DNA of 64,000 nucleotides from Hominisplanchenecus_A murintestinalis (GTDB taxonomy: Bacteria; Bacillota; Clostridia; Lachnospirales; Lachnospiraceae), in contig NZ_CALPCM010000002.1 of the NCBI RefSeq assembly GCF_943193015.1, positions 62,001 through 126,000 on the forward strand, in the 5' to 3' direction. The position numbers were made by a program, and so were the translations under genes. Below the pieces are notes generated by a model that saw nothing but the letters and a program-made list of their open reading frames with translations, made no database searches and was not told where the DNA came from. Each line of letters begins with the position of its first letter. Position 1 is the first letter of the stretch. Positions 23,971 through 33,049 of this stretch are shown piece by piece.

Positions 23971-24348
23971 TTATGCCTCGGCAATACATTCAATCTCCAC
24001 CAGCCCGCCAAGCGGCAGCTTTGCCACCTGTACACAGGAACGAGCAGGAAATTCTCCGTCAAAATAAGATTTATAGACCTCATTCACCACTGCAAAATCA
24101 TCCATATCCGCCAGGAAAATCGAAGTCTTTATCACCTTGCCGTAACTGCTCCCCGCTTCCTTCAAAACCGCTCCCAGATTTTTCAGCGACTGATGCGCCT
24201 GCGCTTCTACACCTTCGCAAAGCTTACCATTCTCCGGGTTCAGCCCCAGCTGCCCGGAGCAATAAATAACGCCGCCCGTTTTTACTGCCTGCACATAAGG
24301 CCCTACCGCCTTGGGTGCATCATCTGTATGAATAATCTCTTTTGCCAT
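23971..24348 (-). CDS. ridA: RidA family enamine/imine deaminase
   Basis: A 125-residue YjgF/YER057c/UK114 family protein that hydrolyses reactive 2-aminoacrylate-type intermediates released by PLP enzymes. It shows IHTDDAPKAVGPYVQAV, IYCSGQLGLNPENG and the catalytic Arg in ARSCVQVAKLPLGG, ending VEIECIAEA as in active RidA. It forms trimers in known homologues. The ATG at 24348 follows GAGGGT. It is 37 bp upstream of pepD. Confidence 0.93.
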   Translation of the reverse strand: MAKEIIHTDDAPKAVGPYVQAVKTGGVIYCSGQLGLNPENGKLCEGVEAQAHQSLKNLGAVLKEAGSSYGKVIKTSIFLADMDDFAVVNEVYKSYFDGEFPARSCVQVAKLPLGGLVEIECIAEA

Positions 24349-24418
24349 AGCATTTACCCTCTTTCTTAACTTTTTCCAATCTAAATATTAATATCTTCTT
24401 AATTATACCACAGATTTT

Positions 24419-24892
24419 CTATTCATTCCAGCCTTTACATACATCAATCCACTGACTGCTGCCCGAATATTTCTCCAAATCCGCCATCGTCATCTGAATC
24501 GCGCTGTTTCCGCTCCCTGCCGCCGGGTACACCGACTCAAAACGCCTGAGGGATTCGTCCAGATAAACTTCCACTCCTTCATTTACCGCAAACGGGCAGA
24601 CTCCGCCCACCGCATGTCCAATCAGAGCCGTCACCTCATCCTTCCCCAGCATCTTTGCCTTTGTGCGGAACTGCGCTTTATATTTGGGATTGTCCACCTT
24701 AGCGTCGCCCGCCGCTACGATAAGAATCGGTGTCTCCCCCACTTTGAACGACAGCGTTTTTGCAATCCGCGCAGGCTCGCAGCCTACAGCCTCTGCCGCC
24801 AGCTCCACCGTGGCGCTCGACATCTCGAATTCCATAATCTTATCTTCCATGCCATACTGTCTGAAATATTCTTTCACCCGTTCAATTGACAT
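24419..24892 (-). CDS. YbaK/prolyl-tRNA deacylase family protein
   Basis: A 157-residue protein of the YbaK/ProXp editing-domain family that removes wrong amino acids from tRNA. Conserved blocks are ARIAKTLSFKVGE (catalytic Lys region), VAAGDAKVDNPKYK and IGHAVGGVCPFAVNEGV. The ATG at 24892 is taken, with AAGGAAG ahead; a GTG directly in front is less likely. Whether it edits Ala- or Cys-tRNA(Pro) cannot be told. Confidence 0.88.
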   Translation of the reverse strand: MSIERVKEYFRQYGMEDKIMEFEMSSATVELAAEAVGCEPARIAKTLSFKVGETPILIVAAGDAKVDNPKYKAQFRTKAKMLGKDEVTALIGHAVGGVCPFAVNEGVEVYLDESLRRFESVYPAAGSGNSAIQMTMADLEKYSGSSQWIDVCKGWNE

Positions 24893-24998
24893 CACTCATC
24901 TTCCTTTCCATTTACCTAACATATAATGTAACCACTTTTTGTCAAATTGTCAACGCAAAGAAAACAGCAGCATCCATCTAAACTCCCTGTAAACACAA

Positions 24999-25038
24999 GA
25001 AAAAACACCGCCCCCGACGCTTTCCGTCAAAAACAGTG
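24999..25038 (-). terminator. Terminator after tRNA-Lys
   Basis: On the minus strand CACTG/CGGTG and GACG/CGTC flank an unusual run of five U facing five G, giving wobble pairs, with a GAAA loop and a TTTTTT tail. It lies 7 nt past the tRNA. Confidence 0.65.
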
Positions 25039-25044
25039 CTTTGA

Positions 25045-25117
25045 TGCGCGATCAGGGGTTCGAACCCTGGACACCCTGATTAAGAGTCAGGTGCTCTGCC
25101 AGCTGAGCTAATCGCGC
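25045..25117 (-). tRNA. tRNA-Lys (anticodon CTT)
   Basis: The minus strand folds as a complete cloverleaf. The acceptor is GCGCGAT/ATCGCGC, the D arm is GCTC...GAGC, and the anticodon stem CCTGA/TCAGG carries loop CTCTTAA. The T arm is CAGGG-TTCGAAC-CCCTG, and the discriminator is A. CCA is not encoded within the 73 nt. The gene stands alone. Confidence 0.95.
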
Positions 25118-25222
25118 TCTTCTTATTCAGTTATTTCTCTTTGACACGAGAGATATTATATAACAGGTTTTTGCAAAATGCAAGGGTTTTTTTCATTTTT
25201 TTATTTTTTCTCCTGTTCCTGG

Positions 25223-25260
25223 CATCAAGCCATGCAAAACCACTTCGTGGTGGCTTGATG
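25223..25260. other. Perfect hairpin
   Basis: CATCAAGCCA pairs with TGGCTTGATG around an inner CCAC-TTCG-TGG stem. It lies beside a partial repeat copy and has no T-run, so it is not a clear terminator. Confidence 0.5.
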
Positions 25261-25281
25261 TCCATCAACGGAAACGCTATT

Positions 25282-25326
25282 TCACGGACTTTGCAGCAAG
25301 TGCAACGTCCTGAGCTGAACTGTTAC
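25282..25326. repeat. Partial copy D of the 143-bp repeat (right end)
   Basis: It matches the last hairpin and right end of copy A: CACGGACTTTGCAG through GAGCTGAACTGTTAC. The left two thirds are absent or diverged. Confidence 0.65.
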
Positions 25327-25364
25327 GGATAAGTTTCAGATATAGTGGCAAAGCGCCCACCAGG

Positions 25365-25463
25365 TTAGTTGTTGCTCTTGTTGTCACTGTCTAACCATTT
25401 GATGATGTAGTGACAGGCTACACCAGCCGAAACAGCAACTAAAAAAGAAATCACAACTTCCAT
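25365..25463 (-). CDS. Tiny hydrophobic peptide (type I toxin-like)
   Basis: A 32-codon gene with a very strong ribosome site (AGGAGG, 7 nt to the ATG at 25463). The product starts MEVVISFLVAVSAGVA, has a single membrane-spanning stretch of about 20 residues, then HYIIKWLD and a polar tail with SDNKSNN. Size, single span and polar tail resemble small membrane toxins of type I toxin-antitoxin modules, and similar tiny genes occur in many Firmicutes. The antisense RNA that such a module would need was not identified, although the upstream sequence can fold extensively (25489-25589). Toxicity is an inference. Confidence 0.6.
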   Translation of the reverse strand: MEVVISFLVAVSAGVACHYIIKWLDSDNKSNN

Positions 25464-25488
25464 GCAAACACCTCCTGTTGCGGGTATC

Positions 25489-25589
25489 GGTGAGCAACAC
25501 CTGGATTATGGCACACTATCCGATATTCTCGTACCGTTTTCTCGAAACTTTTTTCTTGAGATTGTGGCTATCGCAATCCGATGCTCGCC
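25489..25589 (-). other. Long-range inverted repeat in the leader of the tiny peptide gene
   Basis: GGTGAGCA (25489-25496) pairs with TGCTCGCC (25582-25589), with GGATT/AATCC nearby and small inner hairpins. It would close a 100-nt RNA structure just ahead of the tiny ORF. The rest of the gap to 25776 shows no supported gene. Confidence 0.45.
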
Positions 25590-25776
25590 TATTTCTGTAG
25601 ATGCCTCAATAGAACGGCTCTTTTAACAATTTTACTTTGAATGTATTTTTTACCTTCGGAAAAGGAAATCTATATTTTGAAGATTACTTTTTCAATGGTT
25701 ACGCAGGTCTGCAGAGGAGTTTGTCTTCAGTGGGCAAAATAAAACGCACATTTGAGTTTTGTCCTACTCTATGTTA

Positions 25777-28434
25777 TCATTTGATTCTTATTGTGATAAC
25801 TGCCTTCCTATTGCTTCCATCTGTTGCTTCTGCAGTGATGCGGACGCTCTTATTTTTGCCTTCTTTTCTGGTTTTAACCACTCCTTTTGAATTTACGACT
25901 GCATATTTGGGATTAGAACTTGTCCATACCAGCTTTTTGTTTGCTTTCTTACCCGTTGTCTTAACGATTGGTTTTATCGTTAATTTCTTTCCGGCTTTTA
26001 CGGTTTTCTTTGCTTTAAGCTGAATCTTTACCACTGCATGCTTCATGATTTTAAGCTTATAAACAGCCCTTTCCCCACTTCCATCTACCGCTGTGGCTAT
26101 GATTGTAACTGTTTTTCCACCGCCTGCTTTCTTTACAGTAACCTTTCCGTTCTGATTTACTGATGCATACCGTTCGTTAGAAACTTCCCACCTCACTGTC
26201 TTATTGGCAGCATTTCCAGGAACCACATTTGCTGTAAGCTGAACGTTCTTGCCAGACGCAATCTTGTCTGAGAGAGCCAATGTATTTATAGAAATCTTTT
26301 TTACTTTTACAGGTTCTTTTTTACGGATTACAAGCGCTTTTTTTGCAGCCTCAATTTTCTTAATTGCTGCCTGGCACGCTGCATCAGTTGCTTCCTTATC
26401 CATTACCAGCTTTCTAGCCTCTTCGATTGCCGTCTCGTATGCTTTCCAGCTGTCTGCTGTATAATCTGCTTTATTAAGTTTCGATACTTTTTCCAGTTCG
26501 CTGCTTAGCTTACTTCTATCATCCGGCGCCAATGTCCTAATTAAGTTTTCTCTTGCTTCCTTTACCTCCTGCAGCACGCACTGACATGCCGTATCTGTTG
26601 CAATTGCCGCCTTATCTGCTAACAAATCTGCTGCCTTTTTAATTGCCGTAGTATATGCTGCCCAGCTGCCAGCCGTATAATCCCCTTCCTGAAATTCCTT
26701 TTTCTCTTCTATCACTCCACGAAGCGCACTTTTCGTCCCTTCTGCAACAGCATCTCCTTCAATACTAATAAGCTGCGTTACAGATGCCCACTCTCCAGAT
26801 ATCTGTGGAATTGTAGATACTTTTACTCTCCACTGAAGGGTCTCCTTATATCCAGAAGTAGCTGGTAACGTTATCTCAAAGGTTCTTTCAAGGAGCGTCC
26901 CAACCGTCTTGACCCGTGTCGGATTCACTGCCATTGACTCATTCATCACTTTTATACTGTCAATAGAATAATTCAAATCTTCTGGAAGTGATGTTCCCCT
27001 TACAGTAATAACCACCTTACCTCCATCTTTACTTACATATGCCTTTTCTGCTGATATACTGTGAATCTCTGGCTCAGCAAAATTTTTCTTTTTAACAGTT
27101 ATCCTATATGTTTTCTCTATATTCTCTATCTTAGCAGTGACCGTACATTCGCCGGTTTTTATTCCCTCTAATTTACCGTCATTACTGATTGATACTATGC
27201 TGCTGTCACTGGAGACCCAGTCAATTTCAGAAACTTCCGGTGTAATTATTACAGGGATTTTAATGCTGCTTCCTTCCGTAATAACATACTCTTCCTTTGA
27301 AAAATCTATGTTGATGTCTTCCTCACATACACTGCATTCATATCTTTCATTTCCAGCTTCAGTTTCTTCGGTTAACCTATAAGTATGCTGATCCACTTCA
27401 AACTGAATCGCTCTTGTATCAACGCCTCCATAATGATTGTATACACTAAAATAAGCGCTATAGCTGCCCTTTCCAAGACTACTTGCCCCAATTGTATATG
27501 GAGACGCAGTGTCTCCTGTATAAATTCTGCCCACACCCTCTTTATTTATGCCAATAACCTGTCCATGTGCACAAACTGTACTTACAGAAATCGAAACAGT
27601 ATCCTCTAAATTATAATGTCTCTTGCTGACAGAAACATCTGAATATCCGGCCCCTGCTACAACTGAAAAATTTGCCCACGGCGTATCTACACTTCCCGAT
27701 GAATTCGAACATGATGCATAAATTGAATATTCTCCAACGCCAAACTGCGTTGCAGGAAACTCCAAAATACCATTCGTAATATGGCCTTCCCAGATTCTCA
27801 CTCCATCTTTATACATTGCGCCATAATAATTAACTGCTCCGTTGGCGCTAACTCTAACGTACACATTATCCGCTAAATCGAACCAGTTCTGGCCTAACGC
27901 AATTTGCGGATTAGAAGGCGGAACAGCGGCAGGATATATAAATCCCAATAATCTTTTTCCCGGATCCCACGGCCTTGCTCCGCCAACTGCATTTGTAAGT
28001 GTATATCCATAAGACACTCCATGACTGCTCGTATGATCTAAATCAGTTCTTCCACCTTCATTTACTGTAAAAGTATTGCCAGATCCCGACACCACATAGG
28101 CAACATGACCATATGTATCTCCTGACCACACAGCTATCGAGCCAGCTCTTGGTTCACTACCGGTTGCATATCCAGCATTTATAGCCGACTGCCACCAATT
28201 GACAGCATTCCCCCAGCCCGGCAGAGCTACTCCCAAGTTTTCATACACCTGCTGCCATGCAAAACGGGTGCAAGGAATTTCATAATTGCCATCTCCATCT
28301 ATATCCTGTGTTGCCGGATAAGGATTTGACGCGGCATATACAGTATTTACATTTACGACCAGAAACATTAGACTGACAATAAACAAGCAAAATATATGTC
28401 TAGTCACTTTTTTTATAGAAAACAAAAAGTTCAT
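25777..28434 (-). CDS. Secreted CHAP-domain protein with Ig-like and FIVAR repeats
   Basis: An 885-residue exported protein. The signal peptide ends around VYAAS (residue 36). Residues about 40-165 form a CHAP amidase/endopeptidase: the nucleophile Cys is in IPCTRFAWQQVYE and the His in YGHVAYVVSG. Two Ig-like repeats follow (about 175-360), then a Big_2 domain (WVSSDSSIVSISNDGK) and a beta domain. Next are two FIVAR repeats (YTAGSWAAYTTAIKKA, YTADSWKAYETAIEEA), and the protein ends with two Big_2 domains ending IRIK. It probably cleaves peptidoglycan peptide bonds while bound at the surface. No LPxTG is seen. It is last in a run of six secreted-protein genes on the minus strand. Confidence 0.88.
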   Translation of the reverse strand: MNFLFSIKKVTRHIFCLFIVSLMFLVVNVNTVYAASNPYPATQDIDGDGNYEIPCTRFAWQQVYENLGVALPGWGNAVNWWQSAINAGYATGSEPRAGSIAVWSGDTYGHVAYVVSGSGNTFTVNEGGRTDLDHTSSHGVSYGYTLTNAVGGARPWDPGKRLLGFIYPAAVPPSNPQIALGQNWFDLADNVYVRVSANGAVNYYGAMYKDGVRIWEGHITNGILEFPATQFGVGEYSIYASCSNSSGSVDTPWANFSVVAGAGYSDVSVSKRHYNLEDTVSISVSTVCAHGQVIGINKEGVGRIYTGDTASPYTIGASSLGKGSYSAYFSVYNHYGGVDTRAIQFEVDQHTYRLTEETEAGNERYECSVCEEDINIDFSKEEYVITEGSSIKIPVIITPEVSEIDWVSSDSSIVSISNDGKLEGIKTGECTVTAKIENIEKTYRITVKKKNFAEPEIHSISAEKAYVSKDGGKVVITVRGTSLPEDLNYSIDSIKVMNESMAVNPTRVKTVGTLLERTFEITLPATSGYKETLQWRVKVSTIPQISGEWASVTQLISIEGDAVAEGTKSALRGVIEEKKEFQEGDYTAGSWAAYTTAIKKAADLLADKAAIATDTACQCVLQEVKEARENLIRTLAPDDRSKLSSELEKVSKLNKADYTADSWKAYETAIEEARKLVMDKEATDAACQAAIKKIEAAKKALVIRKKEPVKVKKISINTLALSDKIASGKNVQLTANVVPGNAANKTVRWEVSNERYASVNQNGKVTVKKAGGGKTVTIIATAVDGSGERAVYKLKIMKHAVVKIQLKAKKTVKAGKKLTIKPIVKTTGKKANKKLVWTSSNPKYAVVNSKGVVKTRKEGKNKSVRITAEATDGSNRKAVITIRIK

Positions 28435-28497
28435 ATTTTTATCCTTCCTAATAATGTCAAGCCCTAAATCATTGATTACACTGGCTAGATCGACTAC

Positions 28498-30123
28498 TCA
28501 GTTCTTTGTAATCCGTACCTTCTTCCCCTGCCCCTTCTTTTTCAGCAGCTTCTTATAGGCTTTCAGCTTCGCCTTCGGCGCTTTGATAACCGCTTTTGCA
28601 TGAATGCCTTTGAAAGCGTTTTTCCCGACTTTTTTCAGTTTCGTAGATTTGATGGTGATTTTCTTCAATGATTTACATCCGCTGAAAGCCTTTGCTCCGA
28701 TAGCGGTCACATTTTTTCCGACCACAACGCTTTTCAGGTTCTTGTAGTTCTGGAACGCCCCTTTGCCTACTGACGTGACTTTATAAGCCTTTCCGTTCAG
28801 GGTTACTTTATCTGGTATCTTCACGGAGGCCGCTTTCTTGTTTGAGATTTTTGAATATTCGGCTGTATCTTTCCCTGTTACTTTGTACACGGCTTTTTTT
28901 GATTTGTCCGTAAGTTCTGAGCCGACGGATGGGTTTTCAGGAAAACCTGGCGTAATGGGAAACTTTATTTCCGGAATTTCGGGATTTGTCTGTTTTGGTA
29001 TTTCTACGTTTGTCCCATCAGAACACACCGTCCCCGCGTAAGCATAGAGATTCGAGGATAAAAGATTAAGGTTCAAAGCCGGACAAATACCGCTGCTGTT
29101 CTCGCTGATGTAGTCGCCAAAATCGTAGACCCGACCACCGCTGTGAACGTCCGCGCCTAAAGAACCAATGCCCGGCGAGCGCAGCCACCACCAGCTGTTC
29201 CCGACATACTCTATACTGGTATAGCTCCACGTGCCCATCGCCTTTGCCCATGTGCTGCTCTTACGGCGACGGGCTTCGTCATAGGTATCCTTACTCTTTA
29301 CAAACCCATAAGATTCCGCCTTACCCGTATTCCACACATCCGACTCTGAAAGCAGAAAGACCTTGTCTGTGGTATCTCTTCCACCGCCTGTTCCATATTC
29401 AATGTTATCGGTATTCTCCAGGGATGAACTTACAATTGCCGCCTGTTCGGAAATGGTAAACGCACTGCCGATAAAGTTTTTCTGGCTATAGTCTACAGAC
29501 TGTTTGTTACTCCCGGATCCATAACCGTTCAGCCATCTCCGTACCGTGCTGGTCTCCCAAGTGACGTCTTCATATACTGTATGGTACCTCTGACCGTCCA
29601 GCACCACATCAGACTGCAGCAACGCCCTATTTCCGTCCGTGTGGAGCACCCGCCATTTGATTGGTTCGTATTTGAAGTAGTGGTAGTCTGTGCTGCTGCT
29701 CCATTGATAGTAACTGCTATTGCTGCCGGTATCTGTGTATGACGCGTCCCCTTCTTTCATCCTCCGGTACTTTGCCCCGTTCAGAGTGATATCGTTGTTA
29801 GCGTCCCACCCGGACGCGCTCTGAAGGGCGGCGTACACACTGTCCGAAACAAGGACGTCCCCATCCTGCCGCAGACTGGCATCCAGCGCTGTGTATTCCA
29901 CACCGCTCGGTATCACCTCCGCCTGCGGGTAACTGCCAAACCATATGCAGTCCCAGGTTACTTTCTGCCCCGCTTTCATACCGGCATCCGGCACGATGCG
30001 GGGATTTTTCAGCGTAACGTCCGCCGCCTGTGCCGGAATCGTCAGGCTCTTCCCCTGGAGCCCCCCCACTGCAAACATAAGTACGCATCCTAAAACTCCA
30101 ATTATTTTTTTCGTTATTTTCAT
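28498..30123 (-). CDS. Surface protein with DUF6273-like domain and BspA-type LRR tail
   Basis: A 541-residue exported protein with a signal peptide (residues 1-33). Residues about 45-350 hold a domain rich in Trp and Tyr with IWFGSYPQAEV, EPIKWRVLHTDG and WWWLRSPGIG...ICPALNLNL. I associate this with DUF6273, which resembles the sulfatase-modifying/C-type-lectin-like fold. A linker follows, then a C-terminal BspA/LRR_5 segment (VGKGAFQNYKNL, IGAKAFSGCKSL, VGKNAFKGIH) and a lysine-rich cap. The same C-terminal module ends the proteins at 43.1 and 45.9 kb. The role is probably adhesion or glycan binding; no enzyme site is seen. Confidence 0.8.
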   Translation of the reverse strand: MKITKKIIGVLGCVLMFAVGGLQGKSLTIPAQAADVTLKNPRIVPDAGMKAGQKVTWDCIWFGSYPQAEVIPSGVEYTALDASLRQDGDVLVSDSVYAALQSASGWDANNDITLNGAKYRRMKEGDASYTDTGSNSSYYQWSSSTDYHYFKYEPIKWRVLHTDGNRALLQSDVVLDGQRYHTVYEDVTWETSTVRRWLNGYGSGSNKQSVDYSQKNFIGSAFTISEQAAIVSSSLENTDNIEYGTGGGRDTTDKVFLLSESDVWNTGKAESYGFVKSKDTYDEARRRKSSTWAKAMGTWSYTSIEYVGNSWWWLRSPGIGSLGADVHSGGRVYDFGDYISENSSGICPALNLNLLSSNLYAYAGTVCSDGTNVEIPKQTNPEIPEIKFPITPGFPENPSVGSELTDKSKKAVYKVTGKDTAEYSKISNKKAASVKIPDKVTLNGKAYKVTSVGKGAFQNYKNLKSVVVGKNVTAIGAKAFSGCKSLKKITIKSTKLKKVGKNAFKGIHAKAVIKAPKAKLKAYKKLLKKKGQGKKVRITKN

Positions 30124-30152
30124 TTTTTTCTCCTTGTAATATATTTATCTTT

Positions 30153-30179
30153 AAAGGTCTGACAGCCTATCAGACCTTT
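30153..30179. other. Hairpin between two secreted-protein genes
   Basis: AAAGGTCTGA pairs with TCAGACCTTT over a short loop. It lies in the 86-bp gap after the 30210 stop. The T-rich tail is weak on the minus strand, so termination there is uncertain. Confidence 0.45.
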
Positions 30180-30209
30180 GCCTGATTTTTTACCTTTTGT
30201 ATCAATGCA

Positions 30210-31370
30210 TTACTTCCATTTTATAGAGTACTGAACGGACGATTTCTTATAATCATTACGCTTAAATACCTTCATGTAATACGTTCCTTTTTCTAACGAG
30301 CACTTTTTGGACATACTATGCTTCACAGACCCGCCAAATCTTATAGGGGCAGTGACCGCAGAGACAGGTTTTGAACTTCCTTTCTTATAAATGTATACGC
30401 TATAGTCGTTAATATCCCCTACGGAAACTTTTGTACTGACTGTCACTTTTTTTGTTTTCGGAAGCACTATTTTATACCAGCGGCCATTCTTCTCACCTTC
30501 TCCCGCTGCCAGTATTCCTTTGACCGTTTTTCCTCTTTTGACGCTCACGGCTTTTGACTGCTTCACATTTTTTGAAGTTTTCATCTTTGTGAAGCGGTAA
30601 CGGAACTGGAACAATCCGCTGTCAGTTACTTTGATATACCAAGTGCCTTTTCTTACACAATATTTTGCGCGGTCATCTTCGTTGCTGTACGATTCATCGC
30701 TCACTGCTTGGCATTTGCTGTTCAACAGCATAGTTTTCACCAACGCTCCCCCGCTGCTGCGGTTCACATCTGTCCCCGGCTCTATCTCAATCACACCGTC
30801 AGACGGGGCTTTAATTTTATATAGATATTCTCCATTCCCCTCTTTATAGCCCTTCGCCCACTCTCCTGCTTTAAGAGAAACTTTCCCGGGCGGCGTAACC
30901 TCGTACCGGTACAGTGTTACAGAAATCGTATAATTTTTCCCACTATCCGCGGCATTTTTCAGGATTAATAGTTTCTGCTCGTTCCCTCCGCTCTGGCGGC
31001 AGGTAACAAAAAATTCACCATTGCTGCTCTGTACCATAGCTTCTCCCACTTTAGCAAAGATATTTCCTGAAAATCCCTGCACAGCTACCTTCAAAAATAC
31101 CTCCGGGCTGCTTCCCAGATAAATCGGCGCTGAAAAAACAGACATCTCGCCGCCAAACGTATAAGTTTTCAGCACGCTCGCCTGTTCCCCCGGCCGAACT
31201 ACCACAGGGCTTATCGTCTCCTCCGCCTGGGTTGGCAGCTTCTCTATCCGTTTCCATATAGCCTCAACATCCTCCGTTATAGATGCCTGTACAGCCCCCA
31301 TGTTTCCAACAAAAATCCCCGCCAGCAACATAAATATTCCTGCCCAGACCTTAATCATCTTCTTCGTCAT
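30210..31370 (-). CDS. Secreted beta-rich protein, pre-peptidase C-terminal-like domains
   Basis: A 386-residue exported protein with a signal peptide ending near AVQAS. The mature part appears to be two or three beta domains. YLYKIKAPSDGVIEIEPG and GRWYKIVLPKTKKVTVSTK, each followed by KGTWYIKVTDSG or KGTYYMKVFKRND, repeat the pattern of bacterial pre-peptidase C-terminal (PPC) domains. No enzyme motif or anchor is found. The start MTKKMIKVWAG is preferred because GGAGG lies 7 nt upstream, while the ATG two codons earlier is too close. It lies in the secreted-protein run, 113 bp downstream of the 31484 gene. Confidence 0.7.
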   Translation of the reverse strand: MTKKMIKVWAGIFMLLAGIFVGNMGAVQASITEDVEAIWKRIEKLPTQAEETISPVVVRPGEQASVLKTYTFGGEMSVFSAPIYLGSSPEVFLKVAVQGFSGNIFAKVGEAMVQSSNGEFFVTCRQSGGNEQKLLILKNAADSGKNYTISVTLYRYEVTPPGKVSLKAGEWAKGYKEGNGEYLYKIKAPSDGVIEIEPGTDVNRSSGGALVKTMLLNSKCQAVSDESYSNEDDRAKYCVRKGTWYIKVTDSGLFQFRYRFTKMKTSKNVKQSKAVSVKRGKTVKGILAAGEGEKNGRWYKIVLPKTKKVTVSTKVSVGDINDYSVYIYKKGSSKPVSAVTAPIRFGGSVKHSMSKKCSLEKGTYYMKVFKRNDYKKSSVQYSIKWK

Positions 31371-31483
31371 TTTCATTCCTCCGTCATCCTCTCTTTATAG
31401 AGTCGGACATTCCATACATGTTCAGGCCGCCGCCCCAAAATCTGCTGTTCATTCTCTTTATCAAAAAATCATCCTGTTTGCCC

Positions 31484-32104
31484 TTACCGGATATACCTGT
31501 TAATATTCGCCCAGCTTGTCCTGTGCATCGGCAGCCGAACATAGCTTTTATTCCAGCTGTTCTTTTTTCTCCGGTAACTCTTTGCGGAAATTCGTCTCCC
31601 TTTATAGGAATAGCTGTAAACAGGCCTTCCGTTTACCACTCTTTCTTCTATCTTGGAAAGATACACTCTCCTCGCCTCTCCGCCTTTAAACGTAAGATAC
31701 CAGTCCTGCACGCTTCCGCTTCCTCCCCAGCGTCCATGAATACGTTTCGTCTTTTTGCTGTAAACCAGCCCAAATGTCGTGCTGTCCTCCCCTATCCGCT
31801 GAACATATCCCCGGCGGTATTTATGTATAGTAATACGCTCCGGTCTCTGTTCATATCCAAGCACCAGTTCCTTCATTCCGTCTTTGTCCACATCCAATGT
31901 GCAGAACCAGGTAGAATCGACTCCATCCATAAACTCCCGATACGCCGCCGCTGCTTTCCTCTTCGTCCTGGACGACACTTTTGCCGATACCTCCGCCGGG
32001 CATCCCGCCCCCGGAAGTTCCGGCGCGAAAAGCCACCCCAGCAGCAGCAGCCCCGCGCAAAACATGAACATGCTCTTTTTCATTTTCTTAACCATCTTTT
32101 CCAT
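31484..32104 (-). CDS. Small secreted protein of unknown function
   Basis: A 206-residue exported protein. The N-terminus MVKKMKKSMFMFCAG plus a hydrophobic stretch is a signal peptide. The mature part starts with a helix (KRKAAAAYREFMDG), then CTLDVDKDGMKELVLGY, an Asp-rich loop like those of FG-GAP/EF-type calcium sites. It ends with basic beta segments (RRVYLSKIEERVV). I know no function. GAGGGAAAG precedes the ATG. It lies in the same run as the CAP and Ig-like genes (90-bp gap). Confidence 0.7.
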   Translation of the reverse strand: MEKMVKKMKKSMFMFCAGLLLLGWLFAPELPGAGCPAEVSAKVSSRTKRKAAAAYREFMDGVDSTWFCTLDVDKDGMKELVLGYEQRPERITIHKYRRGYVQRIGEDSTTFGLVYSKKTKRIHGRWGGSGSVQDWYLTFKGGEARRVYLSKIEERVVNGRPVYSYSYKGRRISAKSYRRKKNSWNKSYVRLPMHRTSWANINRYIR

Positions 32105-32194
32105 CTTTCTTTCCCTCCTGTTTTTAGTTTTATGATATCATCCGCTTTTGCAAATTTGTTTCTGCTATCTGCCCATGCAGTCCACAAAAGCAGC

Positions 32195-33043
32195 TTAATC
32201 ATCCGAATAGTCAATATAGTTCACTCTGCTGTTGTCTTTCACCGTCAGCCAGAATGTCTTTTTCAGCTTTTTATATTTTTTAGACTGCACGGTAATCCGG
32301 GCTTTTCCTTCTCTTAACGACGTCACAACGCCTTTCTGGTTTATTTTCAGGACTCTCCGATTCGAACTTTTAAACGTGAAAAAGCTGTTCGGAAGAACGC
32401 CTGCCGGTTCATCCCCGACACACCGGATAGATATTTTCAGCGTCTTTTTTTCTTTAGAGCTCATCGTCCCCACATTCCCAAGGGTAATATTGGAGGCCGA
32501 TAAGTATTTCTCCGCTATCTTGATTTTAAACGTTTTTGTCCTGCGTCCCGCCAGTTTCACGCTCCTTGCAGTATCCGTTCCAAAGAGGTTTACCCAATAC
32601 ATACGCCCTCTGTACTCCAGACAGCAGATTCCTGCTGATTTCATATTTGCACGGGTCATATTCTGGTAATGCATGGGAGAGTTGACCCATGCTATAAAGA
32701 CTGCTCCCGCGCTGTTCTGCCCAACAGCGATGTTCTCCGCCCCAATTTTTTCCGACAATGTCCCTGGCATCCCACCGCCCGGGCGTTCGTGGGAATAGCG
32801 GACTGTCAGCTCCGCGGATCTGATTTCCGCCGCCCTCTGGAGCGACTTGTCTATCTGTAGTTCAGACAGCCCCTTCTTTCTTCTTAAATCATTTAACTTT
32901 TTCAGAAATCTGCTGCTTTCCGTGTGATTGACCTTTGCGCTGACCGAAACAGAAGGGCTGGCCGCACGCCCGAAAAGAGGGATGAAAAGAACAAGAAACA
33001 CCACGAACAGCCCTGCGGCATACCGTCTTATTTTCCTTTCCAT
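32195..33043 (-). CDS. Secreted CAP-domain (SCP-like) protein with Ig-like tail
   Basis: A 282-residue exported protein. After the signal peptide (ends near GRAAS) a CAP domain spans about residues 40-160. It contains LNDLRRKKGLSEL, the histidine segment VRYSHERPGGG, ENIAVGQNSAG and WVNSPMHYQNM. A Big_2-like domain follows with SSNRRVLKINQKGVV and an abrupt end YIDYSDD. CAP proteins of this type are common on sporulating Firmicutes, but the function is unknown. It begins 6 bp after the preceding Ig-like gene, so the two are surely co-transcribed. Confidence 0.85.
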   Translation of the reverse strand: MERKIRRYAAGLFVVFLVLFIPLFGRAASPSVSVSAKVNHTESSRFLKKLNDLRRKKGLSELQIDKSLQRAAEIRSAELTVRYSHERPGGGMPGTLSEKIGAENIAVGQNSAGAVFIAWVNSPMHYQNMTRANMKSAGICCLEYRGRMYWVNLFGTDTARSVKLAGRRTKTFKIKIAEKYLSASNITLGNVGTMSSKEKKTLKISIRCVGDEPAGVLPNSFFTFKSSNRRVLKINQKGVVTSLREGKARITVQSKKYKKLKKTFWLTVKDNSRVNYIDYSDD

Positions 33044-33049
33044 AAACCA

